Of a DNA stretch of 64,000 nucleotides, positions 47,761 to 59,137 are shown in pieces. The stretch covers positions 205,261,148-205,325,147 of the forward strand of contig CM071598.1 of assembly GCA_036435485.1 (NCBI GenBank). Direction: 5' to 3'. The position numbers were made by a program, and so were the translations under genes. Within the stretch, counting starts at the first letter, position 1, and each line of letters begins with the position of its first letter. The notes below the pieces were generated by a model. The model did no database searches and was not told the DNA's origin. It saw only the letters and a list, made by a program, of their open reading frames with translations. This DNA is from Saposhnikovia divaricata (lineage: Eukaryota > Streptophyta > Magnoliopsida > Apiales > Apiaceae).

Positions 47761-48850
47761 CAATTAGTTTGCATTGCTAGACCTTTTTAATAATATTAAC
47801 CTAAGGCTCAATAAATTTTTAATCTATAATATTAAATATGTTTATTTTAACAAATACTAGCTAGGTATGGACCTGTAGTGTTAGTTTTACAGGTGTGCAA
47901 TCATTTATAACGACAGCCAAATAATTATATTTTCTTAGACCTAATTTATTGTTTATAATTTATTGAATAGTACATATAGTTGTAATTTATTGTTTTATTT
48001 CTTTGGAATTAGGGATTATTTTCTATAATTTATTGATTTATTTAACTCCTGTGAGGATGTAGCATATCCGAAACACATCGTTCGTGCACTTTCTACAAGG
48101 AAATATTAACCAGTGGAGTTAAAATTTTGGTGACCTAAACATCAAAGATACAGGGGTACTAAGAAGCCTAGTCTTTATAGGTAAACTAGTGATCCGCAAA
48201 GACATGGGTCAAAAAATGTAAAAGAACAAACGACATTACACAAAAAATGTTACAGATTCAAAGGTGCAAGGCTTCCCGATAAGAAACGATAAACAAACAA
48301 AAAATGTCACACAACATCATACACACAAGGACAGGGGTAAAATTTATGGATTACTAATATACATCTATAATTAACATTACACAAAGCCTAAACGGGAGAA
48401 GCCCAGCCAGTACAAAAAACATCTACTATTAAAACATCTATAACATTACTTAAATTATAAGCATTTTAATGTTATAAAATTACAGTGTACATAAAACATT
48501 ACACACTGAGGTGTTGGGGGATATGGGTGAAGGAAGGAGGAAAAAGGAGGGGTTGCGGTCGAGGTTGCGAAGTAGGAGAGGAAGTGGAGACAGTGGACGT
48601 CGATTTAATTGGACGAACGGAGGCGGTGGACTGTTGGTGGTCAAGGGAGAAGAGCATAAAACGGATAATGTGGGGAGGAATGGAGAAGAAGTGTAGGAGA
48701 ATGGTGGGTTAGGGTTAATAAAGATTTGGAATACGAAGAAGAGAGAGATGAAAGAGAGATGAAGGATGAAAGAAGAGAGAGATGAGGGGAATGAATAAAA
48801 TAAAATAAAACTTAAAAAAATTATGTTTCCGATTTTACCCCTGCTTATGC
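47761..48850. other. Spacer, no gene supported
   Basis: It contains a G/A-rich stretch (48500-48800) whose minus strand resembles a pyrimidine-rich leader. A minus-strand frame there (48896-48480) is low in complexity and lacks family features. Confidence 0.5.
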
Positions 48851-49003
48851 TAACGGTAACAGTCAATTTGAAAGGAGTTTGGTCGAAAGGGTGCAAATCG
48901 AAGCGATTTTGAAATCTAAAGGTGCAAACTGTCGAGAAACATAATTTGAGACAAAATCGAAAAAACGCCCAAACATAAGGGTTGTAAAATGCTAATTACT
49001 CTA
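48851..49003. repeat. Dispersed repeat, copy 2
   Basis: Diverged copy of 42180-42340 in the same orientation. It ends in TGCTAATTACTCTAAATAAT. Confidence 0.6.
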
Positions 49004-49577
49004 AATAATAGTATAATTGACCAATTAATAGTGATAAATTATAAAACGATTGGGACCATTATCCAGGTCACTCTTATTTTGACAAATTTAAACCGACCAA
49101 CTCATGATCGACCGCATGTAAGTTATAGCGAATATCACGTACACGTCACTATCATTTTCGATCATCTCATGACCGATCAATAATGGTAGGTTATACATGA
49201 CGTGATAACGAATACGTGACTATCACGTCGTATATGGAGTCAATCAATAAACAACTGAAATGTGATAATCGATCAATTTTATCGATCGAATAACGGTCGA
49301 TAATAACATTTATAACTGTCTGGGTGGTCATTTACGACCAGGTTTTAATCGATCATTCATATTGATCGATTTATGATTGGTTTTAACATTATTTTCGATT
49401 GAATAAATTCATTTCTGATCAAATTTGATAGTTAAAAATATATTTTTTTTCTTATAATGAGTTATCGCTTGATACTTATCGAATTACAATGTGAGGTAGG
49501 TGAAGCGAGCAGTTATGTAACAACTCATAAGGTAATACCCACTATAACTTATATGCGACCGGTTGAAGCGAGCAATT
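49004..49577. other. Spacer with short inverted GATCGAT words
   Basis: Repeated GATCGAT/ATCGATC-like words between about 49080 and 49400, no clear repeat boundary, no gene. Confidence 0.5.
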
Positions 49578-49923
49578 CAGGGACAGAACCAGAAATATAA
49601 ATCGGGGAGACCAAATTTTTCGGTCATCGAAAAATGTCCAGATCAGAATTTTTTTGTAAAAAATATGGGACTAAATGAAGTTTTTTGTAAAAAATATGAG
49701 GACTAAATGAAGATTTTTGAAAAAAAATAAGGGGACTAAATGATTTTTTTATAAAAATGGGGGGACTAAATGAAGATTTTTGAAAAAAATAAGAGAACTA
49801 AATGAATATTTTTATAGAAATGGGGGACTAAATGAAGAATTTTAAATTAAATATATATAAAAATTTCGGATTTTGAATGTTTGGGAGGACGGTCGCCATT
49901 CCGTCCCCCTCCCTCCGTCTCTG
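49578..49923. mobile_element. hAT-type MITE with internal tandem repeat
   Basis: GAGCAATT is duplicated at 49570-49577 and 49924-49931, an 8-bp hAT TSD. The ends are CAGGGACAGAACC and, read inward from the right, CAGAGACGGAGGG. The interior holds six units of about 32 bp built on GGGGACTAAATGAAGATTTT. No ORF. Confidence 0.85.
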
Positions 49924-49931
49924 GAGCAATT

Positions 49932-50242
49932 CAAATATATTGTGTACTTTAAAGTTGTTTTAAGTTGAAATATTTACAATTATTAATTTGGTTCATCTCA
50001 GGCATGATGCATCCATATTTTCCTTCTCATAATTAAGCAGCTGAGTAATACAAGATAAGTGTGTAGATGGCCAACAAGTTTTGTTTTCTCATAAGGATCA
50101 CAGAATCATAATTTGTGAAGAATAATTTATAGCATTTTGTATATTATCAAGTAACTGATTTATCTAAAATTTAAAATATTAATTGAATTTTTTTATTAAA
50201 TTCTAACAATTACATAATTTGATATGTTAAAAAACTAGAAGT
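49932..50242. other. AT-rich spacer
   Basis: Nothing recognised. It ends at the TSD of the Tat-like element. Confidence 0.6.
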
Positions 50243-50247
50243 GTAAG

Positions 50248-50617
50248 TGTTGGAAGCCATATACCCATGATGGGCCGAACCGAAGGCCCAACAAGAAGAA
50301 GCCCAAAATGGCTAACGGTCTCCTCTTTTCTTGAACGGTATTTATCTACTTTCGGTGGTGGAAAACACAATGATGCCCATGAGGCCCTTTTAAGGTAACG
50401 GACATAATTTCTAAGGTATAAATATAGATTGAATCCACAAGAGAAGACACATGCTCATAATTTACTAACACACACACTCTCTTTACGTTCAAAGTACTCT
50501 AAAAACGCGACTTACTTACTCTCACACCGGAGGTGAATCGGGGGGACAATCCCTCGCATTCTTCTCACTTTTCAGGGTCAACCCGAAGGCCGACCCGGTG
50601 GAAATCCAGTCGTAACA
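50248..50617 (+). repeat. 5' LTR of the Tat-like element
   Basis: 370 bp, TGTTGG start and AACA end. The TATA box TATAAATATA is at 50417-50426. It differs from the right LTR only at a GAGGCCC/GGGACCC site (two bases). Confidence 0.97.
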
Positions 50618-50619
50618 TT

Positions 50620-50637
50620 TGGCGCCGTCTATGGGAA
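50620..50637 (+). other. Primer-binding site of the Tat-like element
   Basis: TGGCGCCGTCTATGGGAA, two bases after the LTR. The first nine bases match the complement of tRNA-Asp and the rest diverge, a form common in plant Tat elements. Confidence 0.8.
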
Positions 50638-50674
50638 CGTAAAGATACAATCTGTGTTAAAATTTTGGCAAACT

Positions 50675-53629
50675 ATGACAATCGAAGAAACACCCAGGAA
50701 TAACGAAAGCACCGTGATCGGAGACAGTCCCGCCACGCAAAGGACGACTCCGGCCGCCCAAAGAATGCTCGATTTCAATGAAGACATGCCCTCCCCCGAA
50801 GAACAACAAGAAATGCTCGCGAAATGGAGAGAAGAGAAAGCCAAAGGAAAGGAAACAGAGAAGGCGAAAAGCCAGAACGAAGCAGCAAGGCAAGCCGAGC
50901 TAAGGGAAGCCGACCGAGTAAAGCTACAAACCTTGAAACTCCAAAGAGAGGAAATCGAACGACAGGAGAAGACTTTGCGCGAAGCCCTGGAGGCCGAAGG
51001 CCGGACACCCAAAGATGACCGAAAAGATAAAAGGGTCAGGGACGATGAAGATGAGTCATGGAACTCAGAATTACAATCTAAGAAAACCAAGTCGAAGGTT
51101 GTAGATTCCTCGGACTCGGAAGAAGAAGGTCCGCACACAGACGATCGTATTCGCAGACTGGAAAAGGTTATGTTCGGAGATAGGACAATTAGCCACGAGC
51201 CTGTCGTGACCAAAGAGATAGAACAATACCGACCACCACCAGGAAGGCAATTCCCGAAGATGCACGAGTTCAACGGAAAAGGCGATCCCGAAGACCATTG
51301 TGAGAAGTACGAATCCCTCATGACTGGTATGGGGCATTGCGACATCATGCTGTGCAAAATGTCCAAAACTTACCTAAAAGGGTCAGCATCCATGTGGTAT
51401 CGTTCGCTAAGACCACGGTCGATTGATTCTTATGGACAAATTAAAAGGAAGTTCTTGAGAAATTACTCCCATTTATGCCGAAGAGAAAAAGACACTGAAG
51501 CCCTAATTCACTGCAGACAAAGACCGAACGAAGAATTAGGGGACTACCTAGCAAGATTCAAAGACGAAGCCGGAATGGTCACAAGCCTCGATAAGATCAA
51601 AGCCGCTGGATTCCTTTCAGCAGGTCTCGACCCTGTGAAAGGCAAGAAGCTCCGGTCATCTCTCTATGACGTTCCCCCAAAATCACTAAACGACATATAC
51701 GTTCGGGGAGAAGCAATACGAAGGAAGTTGGAAACAATTGGAGGGTACAAAGAAAGTCGAAGGAACGACAGAGACGATAGAAGAGGCGAGCGCAGGGACG
51801 ACCGAAGGAATCATAGCAACACACGAGGAAGGATGAACGATCCAAAAACAACAGGACAAAGACAAGACAAAGATAGTACTGTGTTCACTCGCCTCAACAC
51901 ACCCATCTCCAATATCCTCCATGAAATCAAAGGAAAACCAGGGTTCGTTCGACCACCTCGAATAAAAACCCCTGAGTCCAGAAGAAACGAAAACAAGTAC
52001 TGCGAGTATCATCGGGATAAGGGCCACAACACAGATGAATGCTACCACCTAAAGAAGTTGATCGAAAAGATGATCAAAGGCGGGGGGTTATCCCAGTTCG
52101 TGGGCGACTTAAGAGAAAAGCTCGATGCGAAGGAAAGAAGAGATCCCGGAGAAACCGAAAGACCGGAAAAGTATAGAGGCGAGGTCCGAACGATCTTTGG
52201 CGGCACAATACTTGATCGGGACAGTAAGACGGCCCGAAAGAAATACACCAGGCAAATATACAGTCTTTACCAATCGAAAACAGCCAAACAACCATTACCG
52301 ATCAGCTTCACGGAGGATGATTACGAGGACGTCATATGGCCACACGAAGATCCCCTGGTTATCAATCCGGTAATCGGAGATAACAAAATCTGGAAGGTGC
52401 TAGTCGATGAAGGGAGCTCGGTCAATATCCTATACCACAGGACATACTCTAAAATGAACCTAGGAGGAGAACACCTCGAACCATGCCACGAGGCACCCTT
52501 ATACGGCTTCGGTAATCAACCAGTACCGATCGAAGGTACCATCAGATTAAATGTGCTCCTAGGAAAAGCGCCATATACCGTGGAAAAGGAAGCCAAATTT
52601 TACGTCGTTCGGGTAGACAGCCCATACAACGGCATCCTGGGCAGACCCGTTTTATCCCTATTCCAAGCGGTATCATCCATACCGCACTTGAAGCTAAAAT
52701 TCCCTACCGAGCAAGGGATTGGAGAAATGAAGGGCGATCAAAAAGAAGCAAGAATCATCATGTTAGAAGATTTTGACAAAGATAAAGACGCAGAATTGGT
52801 CGAATCCGGGAAAAGGAAAAGAGACGAAGACGCCGGGGGAAACCATCAAATGCTGAACATAGAGATCGAGAAGTTTGGGACCGATCTCTCCTGTCCAATT
52901 GCCGAACCGGCAGCCGAAATCGAAGAAATCGAATTATATGTGGGCCAATCCGGGAAAATGATCCAAATAGGCAAGGGGATGGAACCAGAGCTGAAGGAGA
53001 GGGTCATTGCCGTCATCAGGGAATTCCACGACGTATTCGCTTGGAATCCCGAAGACATGCCTGGATTAGATCCTTCAGTCGCGAAGCACTGTCTAAACGT
53101 CGAACCCGACGCCCAACCTGTAAAACAGAAGAAGAGAAATTTTGCCATAGAAAGACAAAGGGTTATCCAGACCGAAGTTGAGAAACTACTAGAGGCCAAA
53201 TTTATCGAAGAAATTGATTACCCCGAATGGTTGGCGAACGTAGTTGTCGTCAAAAAGTCAAACGGCAAATGGAGAATGTGCGTCGATCACACTGACCTAA
53301 ATAAACACTGTCCGAAAGACCACTATCCCCTACCCAACATCGATCAGCTAATAGACGCCACATTGGGACATCAGATTCTCAGTTTTTTGGACGCTTTTTC
53401 AGGATATCACCAAATCGCCATGAATGCCGAAGACATTCCGAAGACAGCATTCATCACCCCGAACGGCACTTACGCATACATAAAAATGCCCTTCGGGCTA
53501 AAGAACGCGGGGGCAACTTTCCAGAAAATGGTTAACAAGCTCTTCAAAAAGCAAATAGGACGAAGGGCATTCGAAGAAAAAAAACTTTCGATTGGGGACC
53601 AAATTGTCAAAAGGCATTCGAAGAAATAA
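50675..53629 (+). pseudogene. Gag, protease and first half of RT (Tat-like)
   Basis: Open from ATG 50675 for 984 codons. A charged coiled-coil N-terminus is followed by the retrotransposon Gag core (about residues 192-355, FPKMHEF... through IRRKLE), a knuckle-like CEYHRDKGHNTDEC (about 442) and the retropepsin motif VLVDEGSS (about 574). The RT fingers and palm follow (WLANVVVVKK, about 850; FGLKNAGATFQ, about 940). The RT then stops being homologous after KKQIGR near 53561. The segment that should hold the YVDD catalytic motif, thumb and connection is missing, and the frame ends at 53629. The rest of pol resumes in another frame at about 53584. No functional RT can be made. Confidence 0.95.
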
Positions 53630-55809
53630 AGGAGTATCTGGTGAACACCCCTCTCTTGATGAGACCGAGACCAAACGAAACTCTACAGTTATACCTGGCT
53701 GTGAACGATCGAACGCTTGGAGCTGTACTGGTCAAACAATACGAAGGAAACCAACACCCGGTATTTTACGTATCTCACATACTGAAGGACGCCGAAACTA
53801 GATATCCAAATGCAGAAAAATTCGCCTATGGATTGGTAATGGCATCGAGAAAATTACGGCACTACTTCCAAGGCCGAACGATTCAGGTCGTAACCAACCA
53901 ACCACTGAAGAAAATCATGCGCAGGCCCGAGGCATCAACAAGGATAATCGCCTGGTCGGTCGAATTGGGAGAATACGATCTGGAGTTCATTCCCAGAACG
54001 GCAATTAAGGCACAAGCTTTAGTCGACTTCGTGGTGGAATGCACTTTCTCCAGTCCGAAGGATTTGGTCGCCGAAGAACAACCGATCCGTTCTCCAGGTA
54101 AATGGAAACTGTTTGTAGATGGTTCTGTGGCCGGATCCATGTGCGGAGCAGGCCTGATTCTAACCAGCCCCGAAGGATTCGAAATATGTCAGGCAATTAG
54201 GTTCACCTTCTCCTTAACCAATAACGAGGCCGAATATGAGGCCCTGCTAGCAGGCCTAAACTTGGCAAGAAATTTGGAAGTGAAACACTTAAGAGCCTTC
54301 AGCGATTCAATGTTGGTCGTCAAACAGTTCTCCGGCGAATACGGATAGAAAGATCCGCGAACGAAGGCATACGCCACCAAGGTGCACAAGAATTCCGTGC
54401 TATTTGAGTCATTCGAGCTAAGCCAAGTAGCCAGGGAAGATAATAGCCGAGCCGACGCCCTGTCAAGGCTAGCTTCGGCAGAAACCCAAAACCTCACAGG
54501 TTCTATCTACCTGACCGAAGTAAAATCGCCTTCGATAGACAGAAAACACTGCCTGGAAATACACCAAGGAATCAATTGGATGACACCGATCAGAGCCTTC
54601 TTAGAAAAAGATACCCTACCACTCGACAAGAAACAAGCCCAGAAGATAAAATACCGATCCGCTAGTTACTCAATTGTTGGAGGAAGGCTATATAGAAGGT
54701 CGGTCACCCAACCGATGCTGCGATGCTTGGACCCTGAAGAACAATTGATGGCATTGGAAAGCATTCACGAAGGTATCTGCGGGGAACATCTAGCCGGACG
54801 GTCACTTTCCTTCAAAATCCTTAGGCAAGGATTCATCTGGCCAACATTAAGGGAGGATGCTTTGAACTACGCGAAAAAATGCAAACAATGCCAGTTATTC
54901 AGCAACGTTCCGAAACAACCCCCAAAGGAAATGACATCGGTACTCAATCCCATTCCCTTCGCCATGTGGGCAGTAGATATTGTCGGCATCTTACCCACAA
55001 GCACTAAGCAGGCTAAATATTGCATCGTAGCCATCGACTACATGACTAAATGGGTAGAAGCCAGACCACTTTCCGCCATCACCGAAGATGCAGCTAAGAA
55101 GTTTGTGTTGGAACAAATAATATTAAGGTTCGGCATCCCGATGATATGTATCTCAGACAACGGAACCCAATTTATTGGAAGCAAATTTCGGAAATTCTTA
55201 TTCGAGTTCGGAATACAACAAAAATTCAGCTCGGTCGGCCACCCACAGGCAAACGGGGCGATCGAAGCATCCAACAAAATCATATTCGACGGAATTAAGA
55301 AAAGATTGGGAGATTCCAAGGGCCTTTGGGCCGAAGAGTTGCCATACGTCCTTTGGGCCTATCGAACGACACCGAGATCATCTACCGGCGAAACTCCTTT
55401 CAAGCTTGCCTTCGGCACTGACGCCCTTATGCCGACCGAAGTGGGTCTAGAATCATACCGAACACAGGTGTTCAACATTGAAATGAATGAATACGGGCTT
55501 CGGGCAAATATAGATTTGGTTGAAGAAGAAAGAGAGGCTGCCCACCAAAGAAATTCGAGATATCAGCTTCGAGCAGCCCAATACTACGATTCTGGAATAA
55601 AGAAAAGATCTTTCCATGTAGGGGACCTAGTACTTCGTGAGTTAGCAACTTCAATGCCGACCAAACAAGGCAAACTTATGCCAAATTGGGAAGGTCCTTA
55701 CGTGGTGGTTGAAGTGGTCCGTCCAGGAACATACAAGCTAGCTCATTCGGACGGGAGCCACATCAAGAACACATGGCATGCTTCACGCCTTCGCCGTTTT
55801 TATCAGTAA
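53584..55809 (+). pseudogene. RNase H, second RNase H and integrase of the Tat-like element
   Basis: This is the continuation of pol in a different frame. First comes the RT-linked RNase H (LYLAVNDRTLGAVL ... FYVSHIL, NAEKFAYGLVMASRKLRHYF). A second, archaeal-type RNase H follows with DGS (54117), NNEAEYEALLAG and SDS. It is interrupted by TAG at 54346-54348, after which RADALSRLAS continues in the same frame. The integrase has an HHCC zinc region (HEGICGEHLAG ... CKQCQLF), a D-D-E core (AVDIVG, SDNGTQF, NGAIEASNK) and a GPY-type C-terminus (GPYVVVEVV) ending at 55809. Integrase looks complete. Confidence 0.93.
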
Positions 55810-55914
55810 GCTTCCATATATGTATTTTCAATGTATACCCCACTATTTTTTACCCTTGAAATAAGCAGAATTGAGGACTCATGTTTTTAGTATGTAAGCT
55901 ACTTTGACATAATT

Positions 55915-55926
55915 AAGGAGGGAGGA
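55915..55926 (+). other. Purine tract just after pol
   Basis: AAGGAGGGAGGA, 106 bp after the pol stop and 3.2 kb before the right LTR. It looks like a polypurine tract but is not at the LTR. The sequence abutting the LTR (GAAGCCTAGGGACA) is a poorer candidate. Confidence 0.4.
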
Positions 55927-55985
55927 TACATTTCCAACAAATCCAAGGACCTTAATTATTCACAAACTCCTTAAATACTGGGGAA

Positions 55986-56352
55986 ATGCTAGGCCGAAAG
56001 CCAGAGATGCATAAAAACAAGAATTATGCTAGGCCAAAGGCCAGAGATGCATAAAAACAAGAATTATGCTAGGCCGAAGGCCACAGATGCATAAAAAAGA
56101 ATTATGCTAGGCCGAAGGCCAGAGATGCATAAAAAAGAATTATGCTTGGCCGAAGGCCAGAGATGCATAAAAAAGAATTATGCTAGGCCGAAGGCCAGAG
56201 ATGCATAAAAAAGAATTATGCCCAAAGGCCAAAGATGCATAAAAAAGAATTATGCTAGGCCGAAGGCCAAAAATGCATTATGCCAGGCCGAAAGGCCAAA
56301 GATGCATAAAAATAAAAAATTATGATGCTAGGCCGAAAGGCCGAAAATGCAT
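55986..56352 (+). repeat. 38-40-bp tandem repeat between pol and the antisense gene
   Basis: Ten units beginning ATGCTAGGCCGAAGGCCAGA at 55986, 56026, 56066, 56104, 56142, 56180, 56218, 56252, 56280 and 56325. The first units are 40 bp, then 38 bp, and the last three are irregular. Each contains the palindrome GGCCGAAGGCC, a word that also marks the LTR. Retand elements of the Tat lineage are known for amplified tandem repeats in a comparable place. Confidence 0.92.
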
Positions 56353-56549
56353 AAACGCGAAAAATATGGCAAAAACAAAGCGCCGAAGATGCGTAAATAT
56401 AAATTATGCTAAGGAAAAAACAAAAAGGCGAAGATACAAGACAGAATCAAACTGCAATATTTATACAATAAAAAGGCCCGAAGGCACAAATATCACGCCC
56501 GAAGGCAACATTAAATGTTACAGCAAAAGTTGCTAAAAGACAAACTACA

Positions 56550-58277
56550 CTAATCATCAGAAAGCTCTTGATCTTCGCCCGAAGAAACATCCAGCGGCTG
56601 ATCGGACTTCTCCCTGCCGACTGGATCAGTCATACCAAGCTCGGTATCAATCAGTTGGGTATGATCGAAGCCTAAGGCATTTGCCTTAATGACAGCATCA
56701 TCATAACCCATCTGATAACACCGCTCTTCGGTACGCTCGAGCTTCTTTACCAACTTCCGAGAACCCTTTCTCGTGGTCTTCAGCTGCTTGTTCTTCCGAA
56801 GGTCCTCCTCGGCCTTGACCGCCCTCGACTCCAGCTGGTCGACCCTTTTCAGCTTTTCCTGCATCGCTTCGACCCTCTCAATCACCATGGCGGACCAAGA
56901 AGCACCCTGTAAATAAACAAAGGCAAAGATCAAAAGCTGAAGGCAAAAAGACGAATGACGGACAAAATTTATATTACCATGGAGAGGAGGGCCATCATCT
57001 CAGTGCAAGCCTGAAGGTCAGTCGCCTGATCGTAAGTCGGTCTGTCGGCCAGAAGAACGAGGCCTCTGCACAGATCAGGGCCTATAATGGTCGAGGCCGG
57101 AGGAGCAGGGACAATAATCTTATCGGTCTCCAGGATGCCCCATTGGGGTGCATACACCTTCAAGCCCGAATCTTCCGACCGAATCCTCTTCCTTGGTTCA
57201 TTCGGAGTAGTAGGGTCAACATCATTCCCCAAATCCAAATTCTGAATCGGATTTGAGGTTGGATTAACCTTCACCAAAGCCCTATCTCCTTCATCACCGA
57301 CCGAACCGCGCGTCTCTTCGGTCTCCTTATTCGCTTCGGCCGCCAGAGCTGCGGCTACAAGGTCGGCCGCCTTTCTACGCTTCCTCTCGATGATCTCATC
57401 ATGGGAAGACACTGCACAAAACAAAGAGAAAGGTTAAGGCATAAATAACCGAACAAATACATAAAGATGTTTTGACGGAGTATGGACACAAGCATATCGC
57501 GAAAAACAAATACAAGACACAAAGAAAACGGAAAGACAAGAGAAAGTTACCACTACCCCAAAGACCGATCAACCAGTCGTTATCCCGACTGAGGGACAAC
57601 GGGACTTTATCCATCTCTAGGCCACAGAGCAAGCGGTAATCATGCTTATCCGCCTCCGAAAGCGGGGTACGAAACTTCAACATCGAAGGATCGACATCCT
57701 TCCAGACACCAAACTTCTCCATCCTCAGGCCAGAGACGAAAGCCCACTTCAAATGAGTCTCTTTGTTGCTGGAATTCGTGAACGCCCAATCCGCCCTACC
57801 TACCCAGCGAGCGATTGTATAAAAACCATTACTCTTCGAATTCCGCCGAAATTCGAAATGATGCCAAAAAAGATTGGTCCTTGGTATCATCTTCACGGCC
57901 AAGCACCGAGCCTGGAAGACGTTAATCTGAATAAAGCTGTTCGGGTCCAACTGACCGATAGCTACCCCTGTCTGCTTGAGGATGCTCCTCAAAATGCACA
58001 ACATCGGCAGGCGAAATCCACACTTGAAAGCAGCTTCAGAAATACCCGTAGCTAGACCTCCTCCGTACGCCGCCGGCACTTCGGGATTGTGCCAAATCCT
58101 GTCGTTCTTCCTTGGAGTATAAAAATACCAAACGTGCTTCTCCACGACATATTCCGAAGAAAATCTAGCGATTGTACTTTCGGCCAATCTCGACCGATGG
58201 TTGGCTGCTGGAAACTCTTCGACGTTGCTGAAAGGGGACACTTCCGAAGGACCCGCACCTTCGGTCGATCGATCCAT
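56550..58277 (-). CDS. Spliced antisense gene of the Tat-like element, about 505 aa
   Basis: Three coding exons: 58277-57551, 57411-56978 and 56906-56550. Introns are 57550-57412 (GTAACT...TGCAG, phase 1) and 56977-56907 (GTAATA...TTACAG, phase 0). The exons total 1518 bases, and every junction keeps the frame open. A further intron in the 5' UTR is likely: donor GTAAGC at 58676, acceptor AATGCAG at 58282, five bases before the ATG. The N-terminal half has a core (GFRLPMLCILRSILKQTGVA, then PNSFIQINVFQARC and FWHHFEFRR) like plant proteins annotated as putative transposon or Tat antisense-ORF proteins. The middle is charged. The C-terminus is a coiled coil (about 70 residues) followed by GYDDAVIKANALGFDHTQL and an acidic tail. 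It reads toward pol from beside the right LTR. The function of this family is not known to me. Confidence 0.8.
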
Positions 58278-58281
58278 ATCC

Positions 58282-58676
58282 CTGCATTCGGAAATGTAGA
58301 GATTAGCCGTGTACTCGGGCCGGAGTAAGAAAACATTTAACAAGAAAGAGAAAATCGAGTACAGTGGGCCAGGATCGATCGAGAATGTCCCATGCCCCGA
58401 AACAAAATTAGAAGACCAATCCCATACAATCCCCTAAAACTCATCCTAACCCTGAATGAAATCCTAATCAATCCCTTAAAATCCTATGGGAAGCTTTTCG
58501 AAGATCAACAAGATTCAAGACCCTTTCTTTTCGTCCAAGAAAAACGCAGAAAAAAGGAATATGGTCTAGAAATAGCATACGGCAATTTCAACATATTAAA
58601 AGATGCATACATATACATACAATCATACGTATATATACAGCGATTTTCACAAAAAAGGGGGCAAAGAAAAGCTTAC
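58282..58676 (-). other. Probable 5'-UTR intron of the antisense gene
   Basis: Minus-strand donor ATAA-GTAAGC at 58676 and acceptor ATTTCCGAATGCAG ending at 58282. The intron is T-rich on the coding strand. Upstream (58677 to about 58860) lies a pyrimidine-rich leader-like stretch without an ATG that would compete in frame. Confidence 0.55.
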
Positions 58677-58860
58677 TTATTCGAAGATTCTCGAGAAAAT
58701 CGTATTCCTGAGGATAAAATGCTTGAACGTGGGACTCCAACGAAGTCGGAGAACTCAAGTTTTCCGGGGAAGAAGCGACGGTTCCAATTGTCGATATAGA
58801 TTCTCTTTAAAGAAGGGTGTGTTTGAAACTTTTTGTGAGATGGTGTAAAATGAGAGGGAT

Positions 58861-59137
58861 GTGGGTCGCGTAATTTTTTAAACAAAAGATATGTGACGCT
58901 TGGAGATCTTTCGAAATCCAACGGCCCAGATTGAGGCGCAAATCTCAAAATCAGACAGCTGTCCCTCATAAAGGAACACGACTCCCCAAGAGAAAACTCG
59001 ACTCTTGTCCATCGCCGTGCAACCGAACGAATGATCAGATAAATTCGACAGACGCGACCGAACGGAACGTGTCAAATGAAAAATATGGGTTCTTTAGCCT
59101 TCGTCCTAAAAACATTACCGAACGAAGCCTAGGGACA
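58861..59137. other. Region between the antisense gene and the right LTR
   Basis: GC-richer than the flanks, with ACCGAACGAA words. It must hold the antisense promoter if one exists. AT-rich words (TTTAAAAAATTA near 58875 on the minus strand) are the only TATA candidates. Confidence 0.4.

Noticed and set aside
47871..47881. TGTAGTG as the right end of the CACTA at 42504
   Set aside because: The inward sequence does not resemble the left terminus, there are no subterminal AAGGTAAC repeats, and the flanking triplets (TCT and TTA) do not match.
48480..48896. 138-codon minus-strand frame rich in Phe, Ser and Pro
   Set aside because: Low-complexity pyrimidine-rich DNA. The start is not ATG and there is no family motif.
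50629..51366. 245-codon minus-strand ORF opposite gag
   Set aside because: Shadow of the real gag frame. Ser-rich composition arises from the complement of gag codons, and there is no splice or promoter evidence, unlike the antisense gene at 56550.
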